From contig NZ_CP004353.1 of NCBI RefSeq assembly GCF_000550805.1, positions 1,612,001 to 1,676,000 of the forward strand: 64,000 nt of DNA, read 5' to 3'. Made by a program: the position numbers and the translations under genes. Source of the DNA: Corynebacterium vitaeruminis DSM 20294. Its GTDB lineage: Bacteria > Actinomycetota > Actinomycetes > Mycobacteriales > Mycobacteriaceae. Below the pieces are notes generated by a model. That model saw only the letters and a list, made by a program, of their open reading frames with translations, had not been told where the DNA came from and made no database searches. Each line of letters opens with the position of its first letter. The stretch's first letter is position 1. This document shows positions 31,607 through 41,141 of this stretch, piece after piece.

Positions 31607-33141
31607 TGCTCGCCCGCGGCCTTGCGCAGGACGGCGAAGAACATCGCGTCCGTGCCGTGGCGGTGCGGCCACATCTGGATGGACTTCTCCTCCCCCGCGT
31701 TGTCGAGCTCGGGCACGAGGGCGTGGGCGTCGAGCTCCTCGACGGGAAGGGTGGCCAGCGCGTGGTCGACGATGCCGCGGGTCTCGCGCAGGTCCGGAGA
31801 GCACGTGGAATAGACCACGACCCCGCCGGGGCGCACGAGCTCGACGGCGGAGGCGAGCAGCTGGGACTGCAGCTCGTTGAGCTCCGCGATGTCCGACTCC
31901 TGCTTGCGCCAGCGCGCCTCCGGGCGGCGACGCAGTGCCCCGAGTCCCGAGCACGGCGCGTCGACCAGCACGCGGTCGAAGCCGGGGGTGAGGCCGGTGG
32001 CGCGGCCGTCGACGTTGTGGACGGTGACGGGCAGGCCGTCCACCGACTTCTCGATGAGCCGAGCCCGGTGTTCGGACACCTCCACCGCGTCGACCTTCGC
32101 CCCGTCGATGCGGGCGAGCGAGCCGATGAGCGCGGCCTTGCCGCCGGGTCCCGCGCACAGGTCTAGCCAGCGGCCTTGATCCTCACCCTCGACGGGGGCG
32201 GCGACGAGCGTGCGGGCGATGATCTGGCTGCCCTCGTCCTGGACGGCCGCCAGCCCCTCGCGGACCGGATCGATCTGGCCCGGGTCGCCGGACTCGAGGT
32301 AGACCGCGTACGGGGAGTACTTCCCCTCCTCGCCACCGGTGATGAGCGCGAGCTCCTCCGCCGTGATCTCGCCGGGGCGGGCCACGAGGTGGACCTTGGG
32401 GCGTAAGGAGTCGGCGGCGAGTGCCGCGTCGAGCTCCCCGATGCCGACGACCTTGGCGAAGCTCCGCGCGATCCACTCGGGGTGGGCGTTGCGGAAGGCG
32501 ATCGACTCGATCTCGCCCGCGGGCGTGAGCTTTTCCATCCACTTCTCCGGCGTGGTGCGTGAGATCGTGCGCAGGATGCCGTTGGCGAAGCCCTTCGCGC
32601 GCTCCTGGCCGATCGCGCTGACGATGCGCACCGAGGTGTCCACCGCCGCGTGCGGCTCGACGCGGGTGTAGAGCAGCTGGTAGGCGCCCAGCCGCAGCGC
32701 CGCGAGCACGCCCGGGTCGATGCTGTCGAGGTCGCGCGAGGAGCACTCGGCGATGATCGCGTCGATCACGCCCTGGGTGCGCAGCGTGCCGTAGGTGAGC
32801 TCGGTGGCAAACGCCGCGTCGCGCCGCTTGAGGCCCTCCTCGCGCAGCAGCCTGGGCAGGGCCAGGTTGGCGTAGCTGCCGTCCTCGTTGACGCGGAAGA
32901 TGACGTCGAAGGCGGCGGCGCGGGCCAGGTCCACGTCGACGAAGATGTCGCGGAGGCCGTCGGTTGTCTTCGGCTGCCTGCGGGGCTTGTGCCTTCTCGG
33001 TGCATCGTGGTGCTGGTCGGCGGGCGCCTTGCGCTTGTGCTCCCCGCCCTTTCCGGTCGCGGGCTTGCGCTGTTGCTTGCCCGGCTGCCCGGCGGGCTTC
33101 GCCGTGCGGGAGCGGAAGCCCCCGGCATTGTTCTGGCTCAT
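31600..33141 (-). CDS. rsmB: 16S rRNA m5C methyltransferase RsmB/Fmu
   Basis: 513 aa. A basic, low-complexity N-terminus (about 1-60, Lys/Arg/Gln/His-rich) precedes a NusB-like RNA-binding domain and a Rossmann methyltransferase with DLCAGPGGKAALIG. The two catalytic-cysteine motifs DAPCSGLGALRRRPE and YSTCSPDLRETRG are present. Its ATG overlaps the fmt stop by 4 bp (ATGA). The last codons lie in a dispersed repeat. Confidence 0.93.
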   Translation of the reverse strand: MSQNNAGGFRSRTAKPAGQPGKQQRKPATGKGGEHKRKAPADQHHDAPRRHKPRRQPKTTDGLRDIFVDVDLARAAAFDVIFRVNEDGSYANLALPRLLREEGLKRRDAAFATELTYGTLRTQGVIDAIIAECSSRDLDSIDPGVLAALRLGAYQLLYTRVEPHAAVDTSVRIVSAIGQERAKGFANGILRTISRTTPEKWMEKLTPAGEIESIAFRNAHPEWIARSFAKVVGIGELDAALAADSLRPKVHLVARPGEITAEELALITGGEEGKYSPYAVYLESGDPGQIDPVREGLAAVQDEGSQIIARTLVAAPVEGEDQGRWLDLCAGPGGKAALIGSLARIDGAKVDAVEVSEHRARLIEKSVDGLPVTVHNVDGRATGLTPGFDRVLVDAPCSGLGALRRRPEARWRKQESDIAELNELQSQLLASAVELVRPGGVVVYSTCSPDLRETRGIVDHALATLPVEELDAHALVPELDNAGEEKSIQMWPHRHGTDAMFFAVLRKAAGEQP

Positions 33142-34079
33142 TCGACAACCACTCCCTCGGTCTCGTGCAGGCCGCGCGCCCAGTCGGAGGCCCGCATCCG
33201 CTTCTTGCCCTGCGCCTGAACCTCGCCGAGCACCACGTTCTCGCTACCGGTGCCCACGAGCACGCGCTTCTTCTCGATGCGCACCTGCCCCGGCGCGAGC
33301 CTGTCCCCGCCGTCCTCGGCGAAGCCGATCGGCCCGACCTTGAAGCGCTCGCCGCCAAGCGTCGTCCACGCGCCAGGCCCCGGGGTCACGGCGCGGATCT
33401 TGCGATCGACGACGCGGGCGTCCTCGGTCCAGTCGATGCGGGCGTCGGCGACGGTGATCTTTCCGACGTGCGTTGGCTCTCCCTCCTGCGGGCGCGGGCG
33501 CACGGTTCCGTCGGCGATGTGGTCCATTGTCTCCCTGAGCAGCCGGGCGCCGGAGTAGGCGAGGGTGGTGAGCAGCGAGTCCGCGGTGTCGTCGTCGGCG
33601 ATCGGCTGGGTGAGCACCTCGTAGACGTCGCCGGTGTCCAGGCCTGCGTCGATGCGGAAGGTGCTGGCACCGGTCACGGCGTCGCCCGCGGCGATGGCGG
33701 CCTGGACTGGCGCCGCGCCGCGCCACCTGGGCAGCAGCGAGAAGTGCAGGTTAATGAAGCCTTCGGGCACCATGTCGAGGACGTCCTGCGGGATGAGGTT
33801 GCCGTAGGCGACCACGGGGACGCAGTCGGGCGCCAGCTCCTTCAGGCGCGCGCGGAAGGCCTCGCCGTCCGCGGTGCCCGCCTTGAGCGTAGACGGGGTG
33901 AGCACCTCGATGCCGCGCTCCTGGGCCAGCGCCGAGACCGGCGACGGGTGCAGGGTGCGGCCGCGCCCCTTGGGAGCGTCGGGGCGGGTGAGCACCGCGA
34001 CGACCTCGTGCTCGGAGCCCAGCAGCTCCTCGAGGGCGACGACGGCGGGTTCGGGAGTTCCGGCGAAGATGAGTCGCAT
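33138..34079 (-). CDS. fmt: Methionyl-tRNA formyltransferase
   Basis: Formylates initiator Met-tRNA. 313 aa. HFSLLPRWRGAAPVQ is the formyl-tetrahydrofolate/catalytic motif, followed by IDAGLDTGDVYE; the C-terminal OB-like domain follows. Starts 27 bp after def, which removes the formyl group later, and overlaps rsmB, forming def-fmt-rsmB. Confidence 0.96.
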   Translation of the reverse strand: MRLIFAGTPEPAVVALEELLGSEHEVVAVLTRPDAPKGRGRTLHPSPVSALAQERGIEVLTPSTLKAGTADGEAFRARLKELAPDCVPVVAYGNLIPQDVLDMVPEGFINLHFSLLPRWRGAAPVQAAIAAGDAVTGASTFRIDAGLDTGDVYEVLTQPIADDDTADSLLTTLAYSGARLLRETMDHIADGTVRPRPQEGEPTHVGKITVADARIDWTEDARVVDRKIRAVTPGPGAWTTLGGERFKVGPIGFAEDGGDRLAPGQVRIEKKRVLVGTGSENVVLGEVQAQGKKRMRASDWARGLHETEGVVVE

Positions 34080-34106
34080 TCTTGTCCTACTCTCGCTTTC
34101 CTCGGC

Positions 34107-34616
34107 CTAGCGGTTGAACCACTCGGACTGGCGCACCGCGGCCATGGCCTCCTTGCGCGCGTCCTTCTCCAGGCGCCGCAGGAACAGCACTCCGTCGAGG
34201 TGGTCGGTCTCGTGCTGGATGCAGCGAGCCATGAGCCCGGAGGCCACCATCGAGACGGGCTTGCCCTCCATGTCCACGCCCGAGACCTTCACGGTCTGGA
34301 ACCGGGTGGTCTCGGCGGAGATGTCCGGGATGGACAGGCAGCCCTCCGCGCCGGTCTGGGTCTCCTCCCCGATCGCCTCCCACACGGGGTTGATGATGTG
34401 GCCGCGCAGGCCGTCCTCCTGATGCGAGCAGTCGAAGACGAAGACCCGGCGCAGCACGCCCACCTGGTTGGCGGCAAGGCCCACCCCACCCGCGGCATCC
34501 ATCGTCTCCAGCATGTCGCTGACCAGCTGCTCCACTGTGTGGTCGAAGACGGTGATCTCCTCCGCACGGGTGGTGAGAACTGGATCGCCGAAGAGGCGGA
34601 TGTCGAGGACGGACAC
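34107..34616 (-). CDS. def: Peptide deformylase
   Basis: Metalloenzyme removing the N-formyl group from nascent proteins. 169 aa. The three family motifs are GVGLAANQ (44-51), EGCLS with ligand Cys93, and QHETDHLDG with ligands His135 and His139 and catalytic Glu136. GTG 34616 with AAGGAG 8 nt upstream. Confidence 0.96.
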   Translation of the reverse strand: MSVLDIRLFGDPVLTTRAEEITVFDHTVEQLVSDMLETMDAAGGVGLAANQVGVLRRVFVFDCSHQEDGLRGHIINPVWEAIGEETQTGAEGCLSIPDISAETTRFQTVKVSGVDMEGKPVSMVASGLMARCIQHETDHLDGVLFLRRLEKDARKEAMAAVRQSEWFNR

Positions 34617-34706
34617 TCAGGGCTCCTTTTCAAGGGTAGGGATTTTCCTTAAAGACCCTACGCCACGCGCATCATTTAGTCACTCTGCCTTGAGGTATGG
34701 CAGGCG

Positions 34707-34747
34707 CACCCTTGGTTTGTCCGGTCGGACGAACAATCCAAAGGGCA
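34707..34747. other. Hairpin in the priA-def gap
   Basis: TTTGTCCG-GT-CGGACGAA (one G:U) extended by CCTTGG / CCAAAGG. Could be a priA terminator or def leader structure; no U-tract. Confidence 0.35.
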
Positions 34748-34789
34748 CCTTCAAGAAGCGAGGATTCGCATGTGACCCGAGGATTTGCC

Positions 34790-36817
34790 CTAGCCAATCC
34801 GGATGGGATCCACCTGCACCCTCAGCGGCAGCGTGTCCTTCCGCGCGGCGCGCGCGACGAGCCCCTTCTTGAGGATGGCTCCCAGCTGCGAGCGCGGCCC
34901 GAGCGGGGTGCGGATGAGCACCCGCTGCGCGGGGCCGAAGCTCTTCTCGTCGTATTCTCCGGGCAGCTTCACCCCGGGCGGGAGGTCGACCGGCCCTAGC
35001 ACCTCCGCGTGCGGCGGCAGCTCGATGCTCTCGAGGTAGGACTCGATGGAGGAGTTCGCGCCGTCGATGGCGGCGATGTTGACCGCCGGCGGGAAGTGGA
35101 CGTCCTTGCGCGCGTCCAGCTCCGCGCGGGCGGCTCCGACCACGTCCCAGCGGATGAGCGACTGCACGACGCCGAGCCCCGGGTCGGCGACCACGACTAC
35201 CTCCCCGCCCTTGGAGCCCGGCGCCACCAGCGAGGCGAGGTGAATCCACTTGGCAAAGGCGTCCTCGGTCGCGCGCAGGTCCTGGCGCCCGAGCATCGAC
35301 CAGGTGTCCACGATGACGGCCGCCCCATAGGCGCCGTCCACCACACGCGGCTCGGCGCCGGGGGTGGCCACGACGATCTGCGAGGATGCCGCGACCTCGT
35401 CGACGACCCGGTTCCCGCCCGAGGTCACCACGGGGATCTGCGGGAAGGCCCGGCCGATCTCCTCCGCGGTGCGTTCCTGCCCCACAACCACGGCGCGCAC
35501 CTTGGTGGAGCCGCAGTTGCCGCAGCGATGGTGGCTATCGGGGCGCCCGCACCACCCGCAGGTGGGCACGCCCGCGTCGGATCCCCCGTGGGTCGTGGGG
35601 ATTCCCAGCGGCCCGTTGCAATAGCGGCACCGCGAGGGGGCGCGGCAATTTCCGCAGCTCAGGGTGGGCACGTATCCCTTTCTGGGCACCTGAACGATGA
35701 CCGGGTCTCCCCTGCCGATCGCCGCCCGCAGCGCGTGGAAGGCGGCGCCGGGCATGCGGGCGAAGCGCGCCGCGGGGTCGCGCTCCAGGGCGAAGTCGGA
35801 GTCGGCCGCGGCATGGATGTACGGCATGCGCTTGCGGATCGCCTCGCGCGGCGCGACGAGGTCGTGCGCCCAACCGGAGTCAACCAGAAGCTGTGCCTCC
35901 GCCGTACGTGAAGAGGAGGCGATGAGGAAGGAGGACTTTTGCTGCACGCAGCGGGTGCTGAGCACCTCGCGGGCGTGCACATAGGGGGCACGCTGCTCCA
36001 CGAGGTTCTCGTCCCCGTCGTCCTTGATCACGCACAGGCGCAGGTTTTCCACCGGCGCGAAGGCCGCGCTGCGCGTTCCCACCACGACCCTTCCCTGCCC
36101 ATGCAGCACGGAGAGGAAACGGCGGTAGCGCGCCTGCGGGCCTAACCCGGCGCTGAGCTCGGTGATCTGCTTCTTTCCCAGGTTGCGCGCCACCGCCTCA
36201 ATGAGCGTATCGACGTCCCGCTGGTCGGGAACCACGATGATGACGCCGCCGCCGTCGATGGCGACCTTGGCCGCGAGCCCCGCGACCCCCTCGTCCCACC
36301 TGTCGCCGGGCGCGACCTGCCACACCCCCCGGGCGGTCGACCCACCGATGACGGCGTCGACGAAGCTCTGGCCGTGGACATACCCCGACCAGATCGAGAG
36401 ATCGGGTTCGGTGGCGGTGCCCAGCTCCTCCCACGGCGTGGACGTGTCCGACTCCTCCGCCTTGGCGTGGCGGGGCGGGATGGCTAGGCGGATGACGTCG
36501 GAGGTGACCCCGGCGTAGCGGGTGGCCAGCGACTCGATGAGCTTGCGGCTAAAGGGCGGCATCACCACCTCGCTGGAGACGACCCGCTCGATGTAGCGGA
36601 GGTCGCCCTCGTGCTCGCTCACCGAGGTGCGCTCGAAGACGATGGCGTCGACGGTGCGTCCGGCGAATTTGACCCGCACCCGAATGCCGGGAACGACGTC
36701 CTCGTCCTGCTCGGTGTCCACGAGGTAGTCGAAGAGGCGATCGAGGTGGGCGATCCCCAAAAGCGGCAACACCCGCGCAACCGGCAGGGAGTGTGCTGGT
36801 TCACGGGTGTTGCTCAT
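34790..36817 (-). CDS. priA: PriA-like primosomal protein, helicase motifs degenerate
   Basis: Replication-restart protein, 675 aa. The N-terminal DNA-binding domain (ARVLPLLGIAHLDRLFDY) and the zinc region with paired cysteines (LSCGNCRAPSRCRYC, then PTCGWC and HRCGNC) are present. The expected Walker A is missing: the position reads VAPGDRWDEGVAG. The DEAH-like box is also lost. This agrees with actinobacterial PriA, considered non-helicase. ATG 36817 has TATCAT 8 nt upstream. An open frame to 37435 is antisense-free but overlaps metK and is not used. Confidence 0.9.
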   Translation of the reverse strand: MSNTREPAHSLPVARVLPLLGIAHLDRLFDYLVDTEQDEDVVPGIRVRVKFAGRTVDAIVFERTSVSEHEGDLRYIERVVSSEVVMPPFSRKLIESLATRYAGVTSDVIRLAIPPRHAKAEESDTSTPWEELGTATEPDLSIWSGYVHGQSFVDAVIGGSTARGVWQVAPGDRWDEGVAGLAAKVAIDGGGVIIVVPDQRDVDTLIEAVARNLGKKQITELSAGLGPQARYRRFLSVLHGQGRVVVGTRSAAFAPVENLRLCVIKDDGDENLVEQRAPYVHAREVLSTRCVQQKSSFLIASSSRTAEAQLLVDSGWAHDLVAPREAIRKRMPYIHAAADSDFALERDPAARFARMPGAAFHALRAAIGRGDPVIVQVPRKGYVPTLSCGNCRAPSRCRYCNGPLGIPTTHGGSDAGVPTCGWCGRPDSHHRCGNCGSTKVRAVVVGQERTAEEIGRAFPQIPVVTSGGNRVVDEVAASSQIVVATPGAEPRVVDGAYGAAVIVDTWSMLGRQDLRATEDAFAKWIHLASLVAPGSKGGEVVVVADPGLGVVQSLIRWDVVGAARAELDARKDVHFPPAVNIAAIDGANSSIESYLESIELPPHAEVLGPVDLPPGVKLPGEYDEKSFGPAQRVLIRTPLGPRSQLGAILKKGLVARAARKDTLPLRVQVDPIRIG

Positions 36818-36825
36818 GGTTACAG

Positions 36826-36831
36826 ATGATA
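36826..36831 (-). promoter_or_regulatory. Predicted -10 box TATCAT of priA (leaderless)
   Basis: Minus-strand TATCAT with 8 nt to ATG 36817; no Shine-Dalgarno. Confidence 0.45.
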
Positions 36832-36834
36832 ACC

Positions 36835-36852
36835 CACGGCGTCGAAACGCAA
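36835..36852 (+). repeat. Dispersed GTCGACAAGC element, degenerate metK-priA copy
   Basis: CACGGCGTCGAAACGCAA in the 65-bp gap between metK and priA. Weak family member. Confidence 0.3.
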
Positions 36853-36882
36853 CGGCTGGGTTCCGTCCCCCACCTTGTGGGT

Positions 36883-38115
<1,233 letters not shown>

Positions 38116-38170
38116 TTCGTAATTCCTTAGATGAAGAAGTTGGGGTGCGTTGTTCGCAGCTGGGGACCAC

Positions 38171-38212
38171 CGAATGACGCGGGGCGCGCGCCAAGAAGCG
38201 CCGCCCCATTCG
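38171..38212 (-). promoter_or_regulatory. Hairpin in the metK leader
   Basis: Outer CGAAT / ATTCG and inner GGGGCG / CGCCCC stems. It lies between the McbR-type box and the metK start, so near the 5' end of the mRNA. It does not resemble a SAM riboswitch I know. Confidence 0.45.
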
Positions 38213-38229
38213 ATGCCTTCTGAACAAAT

Positions 38230-38245
38230 TAGACCAAGCTGTCTA
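38230..38245. promoter_or_regulatory. McbR-type operator TAGAC-N6-GTCTA upstream of metK
   Basis: TAGACCAAGCTGTCTA is an exact match to the McbR consensus TAGAC-N6-GTCTA, the repressor of sulfur and methionine genes in C. glutamicum, where metK is a known target. It overlaps the probable promoter (minus-strand TTGCAA and TCTAAT flank it). Confidence 0.85.
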
Positions 38246-38273
38246 AATTTGCAAGATTCGCCGCGCCACTCCC

Positions 38274-39506
38274 CTAGAGAATCTCCTCTAGCGCCTCGAT
38301 GATCTGCGCCGCAACCTCGTTCTTCGGGCCCGCGGTCACCTCGCGCACGTCACCGGACTTGCTCAGGATGAAGCCCTCGTTGCTGGACTTTCCGAAGACC
38401 TTGCCCTCGGAGACGTCGTTGCACATGAGCAGGTCGCAGCCCTTCTTCTGGATCTTGATCCGGGCAAAGTCGAGCGCGCTGTGGGTCTCGTCGCCGGTTT
38501 CCGCGGCGAAGCCCACGATCTTCGCGCCCTCCTTGAGCCCGCCGCCGTCGCGCGTCGCGACGAGCTCTCGGAGGATGTCGGGGTTTTCCACCAAGTTGAT
38601 CGTGTCCAGCTGGTTGTCGGCCGCGCCCTTTTTCAGCTTTGACGACGCCACGGTCTCGGGACGGTAGTCCGCCACGGCGGCCGCCATGATGACGACATCG
38701 GCATCCGCGCTGTGCTCGAGCATCGCCTCGCGCATCTCGCGGGCGGAGACCACCTTGACGATCCTCGCGCCGCTCGGGCAGTCGAGCTTGTCCGTGGCAC
38801 CTGCCACGATGGTGACCTCGGCCCCCTTGTGCGCAGCGATCTCCGCGAGCGCGAATCCCTGCTTGCCGCTCGAGCGGTTGCCGACGTAGCGCACCGGATC
38901 GATGGCCTCCTGGGTGCCGCCAGCCGAGATGACCACCTTCTTGCCCTCCAGCGTGCGGTCCAGCCGGTGCCCGGCGAGCACCGTGCGGGCCAGCTCGGCG
39001 ATCTGCTCGGGCTCCGTTAGGCGGCCCGGACCGGAGTCCTTGCCCGTCAGTCGCCCGTGGGCAGGCTCGAGCACGGTGATGCCCCGCGAGCGCAGCGTGG
39101 CCACGTTCGCCTGGGTGGCGGGGTTGAGCCACATCTCGGTGTGCATGGCGGGAGCAAGGACCACCGGGCACGTGGCCACGAGCAGGGTCGCCGAGAGCAG
39201 GTCGTCTCCCCTGCCAGCGGCCACGCGGGCCATGAAGTCGGCGGTGGCCGGGGCGACGACCACGAGGTCGGCCTCCTGCCCGATCTTGACGTGTCGGACC
39301 TCGTCGACGGCCTCGAAGACCGTGGTGGAAACGGGGTTACCCGAAAGCGCCTCGAAGGTAGCCTTGCCGACGAAGTTGAGCGCGCTTGCGGTGGGAACCA
39401 CCCAGACGTCGTCGCCGGTTTCCTTGAAGTTGCGGATCAGGTGGCAGGCCTTGTAGGCGGCGATCCCTCCCGCGACGCCGACAACGATCTTTGACTGTCG
39501 TTCCAC
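38274..39506 (-). CDS. coaBC: Bifunctional CoaBC (PPC synthetase/decarboxylase)
   Basis: Makes 4'-phosphopantetheine from phosphopantothenate and cysteine. The flavin decarboxylase domain (about 1-185) has [21 protein letters not shown] and PAMHTEMW. The CoaB domain follows with [25 protein letters not shown] and the AAAVADYRP motif. GTG 39506 was chosen for AGGGGAAG upstream (410 aa); an ATG at 39551 would add 15 residues. Confidence 0.94.
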   Translation of the reverse strand: MERQSKIVVGVAGGIAAYKACHLIRNFKETGDDVWVVPTASALNFVGKATFEALSGNPVSTTVFEAVDEVRHVKIGQEADLVVVAPATADFMARVAAGRGDDLLSATLLVATCPVVLAPAMHTEMWLNPATQANVATLRSRGITVLEPAHGRLTGKDSGPGRLTEPEQIAELARTVLAGHRLDRTLEGKKVVISAGGTQEAIDPVRYVGNRSSGKQGFALAEIAAHKGAEVTIVAGATDKLDCPSGARIVKVVSAREMREAMLEHSADADVVIMAAAVADYRPETVASSKLKKGAADNQLDTINLVENPDILRELVATRDGGGLKEGAKIVGFAAETGDETHSALDFARIKIQKKGCDLLMCNDVSEGKVFGKSSNEGFILSKSGDVREVTAGPKNEVAAQIIEALEEIL

Positions 39507-39574
39507 TTCTTCCCCTTCGCTACGGTCACCGTCGGTGACAAGATTCCTCATTCAAAAATACAGGCCTGCATGCC

Positions 39575-39623
39575 AAAAGGCCCCCACATCCTCGGATTTG
39601 GAAGAAATCCGGGAGTGAAGGCC
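39575..39623 (-). terminator. Terminator of rpoZ
   Basis: GGCC / GGCC outer pairs with an inner CGGATTT-GGAAG-AAATCCG hairpin (39593-39611); TTTT follows on the minus strand. Confidence 0.65.
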
Positions 39624-39644
39624 TGAAGGTTCACACCGTAGGGC

Positions 39645-39932
39645 TTAGCCCTCTTCGTGATCGAGCAGTCCAGCCTCGATCTCGCGCAGTGCGATAGACA
39701 GCGGCTTCTCCTGCGCCTCTGGGGTGACCAGAGGACCGACGAACTCGAAAACGCCCTCGTCCGCCTGCTGGTAGTAGCTGTTGATCTGGCGCGCGCGCTT
39801 GGCCGCGAAGATCACCAGCGCGTACTTGGAAGACACGCGCTTGAGCAGCTCATCGATCGGAGGCGCGGTAATGCCGGTTGGCGGGTCGAAAACACCGTCG
39901 TTGCTGTCGTTCACGTTAGTCACGTTACTCAC
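39645..39932 (-). CDS. rpoZ: RNA polymerase omega subunit
   Basis: Assembly/stability subunit of RNA polymerase, 95 aa. [17 protein letters not shown] is the conserved core and [12 protein letters not shown] lies in the C-terminal helix. GTG 39932 was chosen for AAAAGG 5 nt upstream and because homologues begin SNV; the frame runs back to a TTG at 39962. Third gene of mihF-gmk-rpoZ. Confidence 0.94.
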   Translation of the reverse strand: MSNVTNVNDSNDGVFDPPTGITAPPIDELLKRVSSKYALVIFAAKRARQINSYYQQADEGVFEFVGPLVTPEAQEKPLSIALREIEAGLLDHEEG

Positions 39933-39986
39933 AGTCACCTTTTCTAGAAAGCTTGTGGTCAAGTAGCAAGACCGTCCACGCCGGGG

Positions 39987-40559
39987 TTACAGCCCCAGCA
40001 GGATATCTCGGATCTCTGCTACGGTCTCGTCGACGTCATCGTTGACGACGACGTGAGTGAACTCGTCCTGAGCGGCAAGTTCGGTCCGAGCGGTCTCGAG
40101 GCGGCGTCGGATGACGTCCTCCGGCTCGGTTCCGCGACCGGTGAGCCGCTCGACGAGCACGTCCCACGACGGCGGCGCCAAAAACACCGTCGCCGCTTCC
40201 GGCTTCAGGGCAGCCACGTTGCGGGCGCCCTCGAGATCGACCTCCACCAACACGGGACGTCCTTCAGTCAAGGCCTGATCCACTGGCCCCGAGGGGGTTC
40301 CAGATCGCTGCAGACCGCCGTGGATGTCCGCCCATTCGAGCATCTCCCCACGGTCGATGTGCTCCTGGAACTCTTCCGGAGTCACGAAGAAGTAATCCCT
40401 ACCGTGCACCTCGCCGGGGCGAGGCTTGCGAGTGGTCATTGAGACGCTGAAGTAGAGATTGGGGACTTCCTCGCGGAGGCGACTAACCACGGTGGACTTT
40501 CCCACTGCAGAGGGGCCGGCTAGGACAACCAGCCTGCCGTTTTGGTCATCGCCCGGCAT
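39987..40559 (-). CDS. gmk: Guanylate kinase
   Basis: Phosphorylates GMP to GDP. 190 aa. P-loop GPSAVGKST near residues 15-23, and [22 protein letters not shown], the GMP-binding loop. It begins 3 bp after the mihF stop, so translation is likely coupled. Confidence 0.96.
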   Translation of the reverse strand: MPGDDQNGRLVVLAGPSAVGKSTVVSRLREEVPNLYFSVSMTTRKPRPGEVHGRDYFFVTPEEFQEHIDRGEMLEWADIHGGLQRSGTPSGPVDQALTEGRPVLVEVDLEGARNVAALKPEAATVFLAPPSWDVLVERLTGRGTEPEDVIRRRLETARTELAAQDEFTHVVVNDDVDETVAEIRDILLGL

Positions 40560-40562
40560 GGA

Positions 40563-40886
40563 TTAGTCCTCCGAGAAGCCGAAACGCTCCAGCAGGGCGC
40601 GACGCTGACGGTCGCCGAGGCCGCGCAGACGGCGGGTCTGGGCGATCTCGAGCTCGTCCATGATCTCCTTGGCCTTCACCTTGCCGACCTTGGGCAGGGA
40701 CTCAAGCAACGCAGAAACCTTGGTCTTGCCGATGATCTCATCGGTGGAAGCCTTGGCGAGCACCTCCTTCAGGGTGATATCGCCGCGCTTGAGCTGCTCC
40801 TTCAGCTCTGCACGTGCCTTGCGGGCCTCAGCAGCCTTTGCAAGGGCTTCCTTACGCTGCTCATCAGTCAACTGGGGAAGGGCCAC
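40563..40886 (-). CDS. mihF: Actinobacterial integration host factor (mIHF)
   Basis: Small basic nucleoid protein (107 aa) of the mIHF/S13-like H2TH family. The C-terminal DNA-binding part is LPKVGKVKAKEIMDELEIA with RRLRGLGDRQRRALLERFG. GTG 40886 with AGGA close upstream; the open frame back to 41024 lacks a site and homology. An IS has inserted about 140 bp further upstream, and its target duplication retains a possible promoter. Confidence 0.94.
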   Translation of the reverse strand: MALPQLTDEQRKEALAKAAEARKARAELKEQLKRGDITLKEVLAKASTDEIIGKTKVSALLESLPKVGKVKAKEIMDELEIAQTRRLRGLGDRQRRALLERFGFSED

Positions 40887-40908
40887 GGGGTTCCTCCGAT
40901 TCAAATTC

Positions 40909-40914
40909 TTATAG
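40909..40914 (-). promoter_or_regulatory. Possible proximal -10 box of mihF
   Basis: Minus-strand TATAAG about 23 nt upstream of the GTG. No clear -35. Confidence 0.35.
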
Positions 40915-41025
40915 CTAACAATGCTGGCGCGGTACACGCCGAGAATCAACCATACACACGAACACCGGACGGGACACGGCTCAAGGGCTAAGTCCCGCTC
41001 ATGAAGCGCCGGTGCACCGGCCACA

Positions 41026-41141
41026 GTTTCCCTGGTCCGAGGACCTAGAAACTCACGCCGAAAAGTCGCCGCAAACCGGTTGCGATTTGCTGGTGCATGA
41101 GCGATTTCCGCCTAGTGTACCACTGATTGACAAAAGTCTAG
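41026..41141. repeat. 116-bp target-site duplication, left copy
   Basis: Base-for-base identical over 116 bp to 42821-42936 and directly abutting the left end of the IS. Contains the small palindrome GGTCC-GA-GGACC and a minus-strand TACACT (41119 to 41114) that could promote mihF. Confidence 0.9.
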
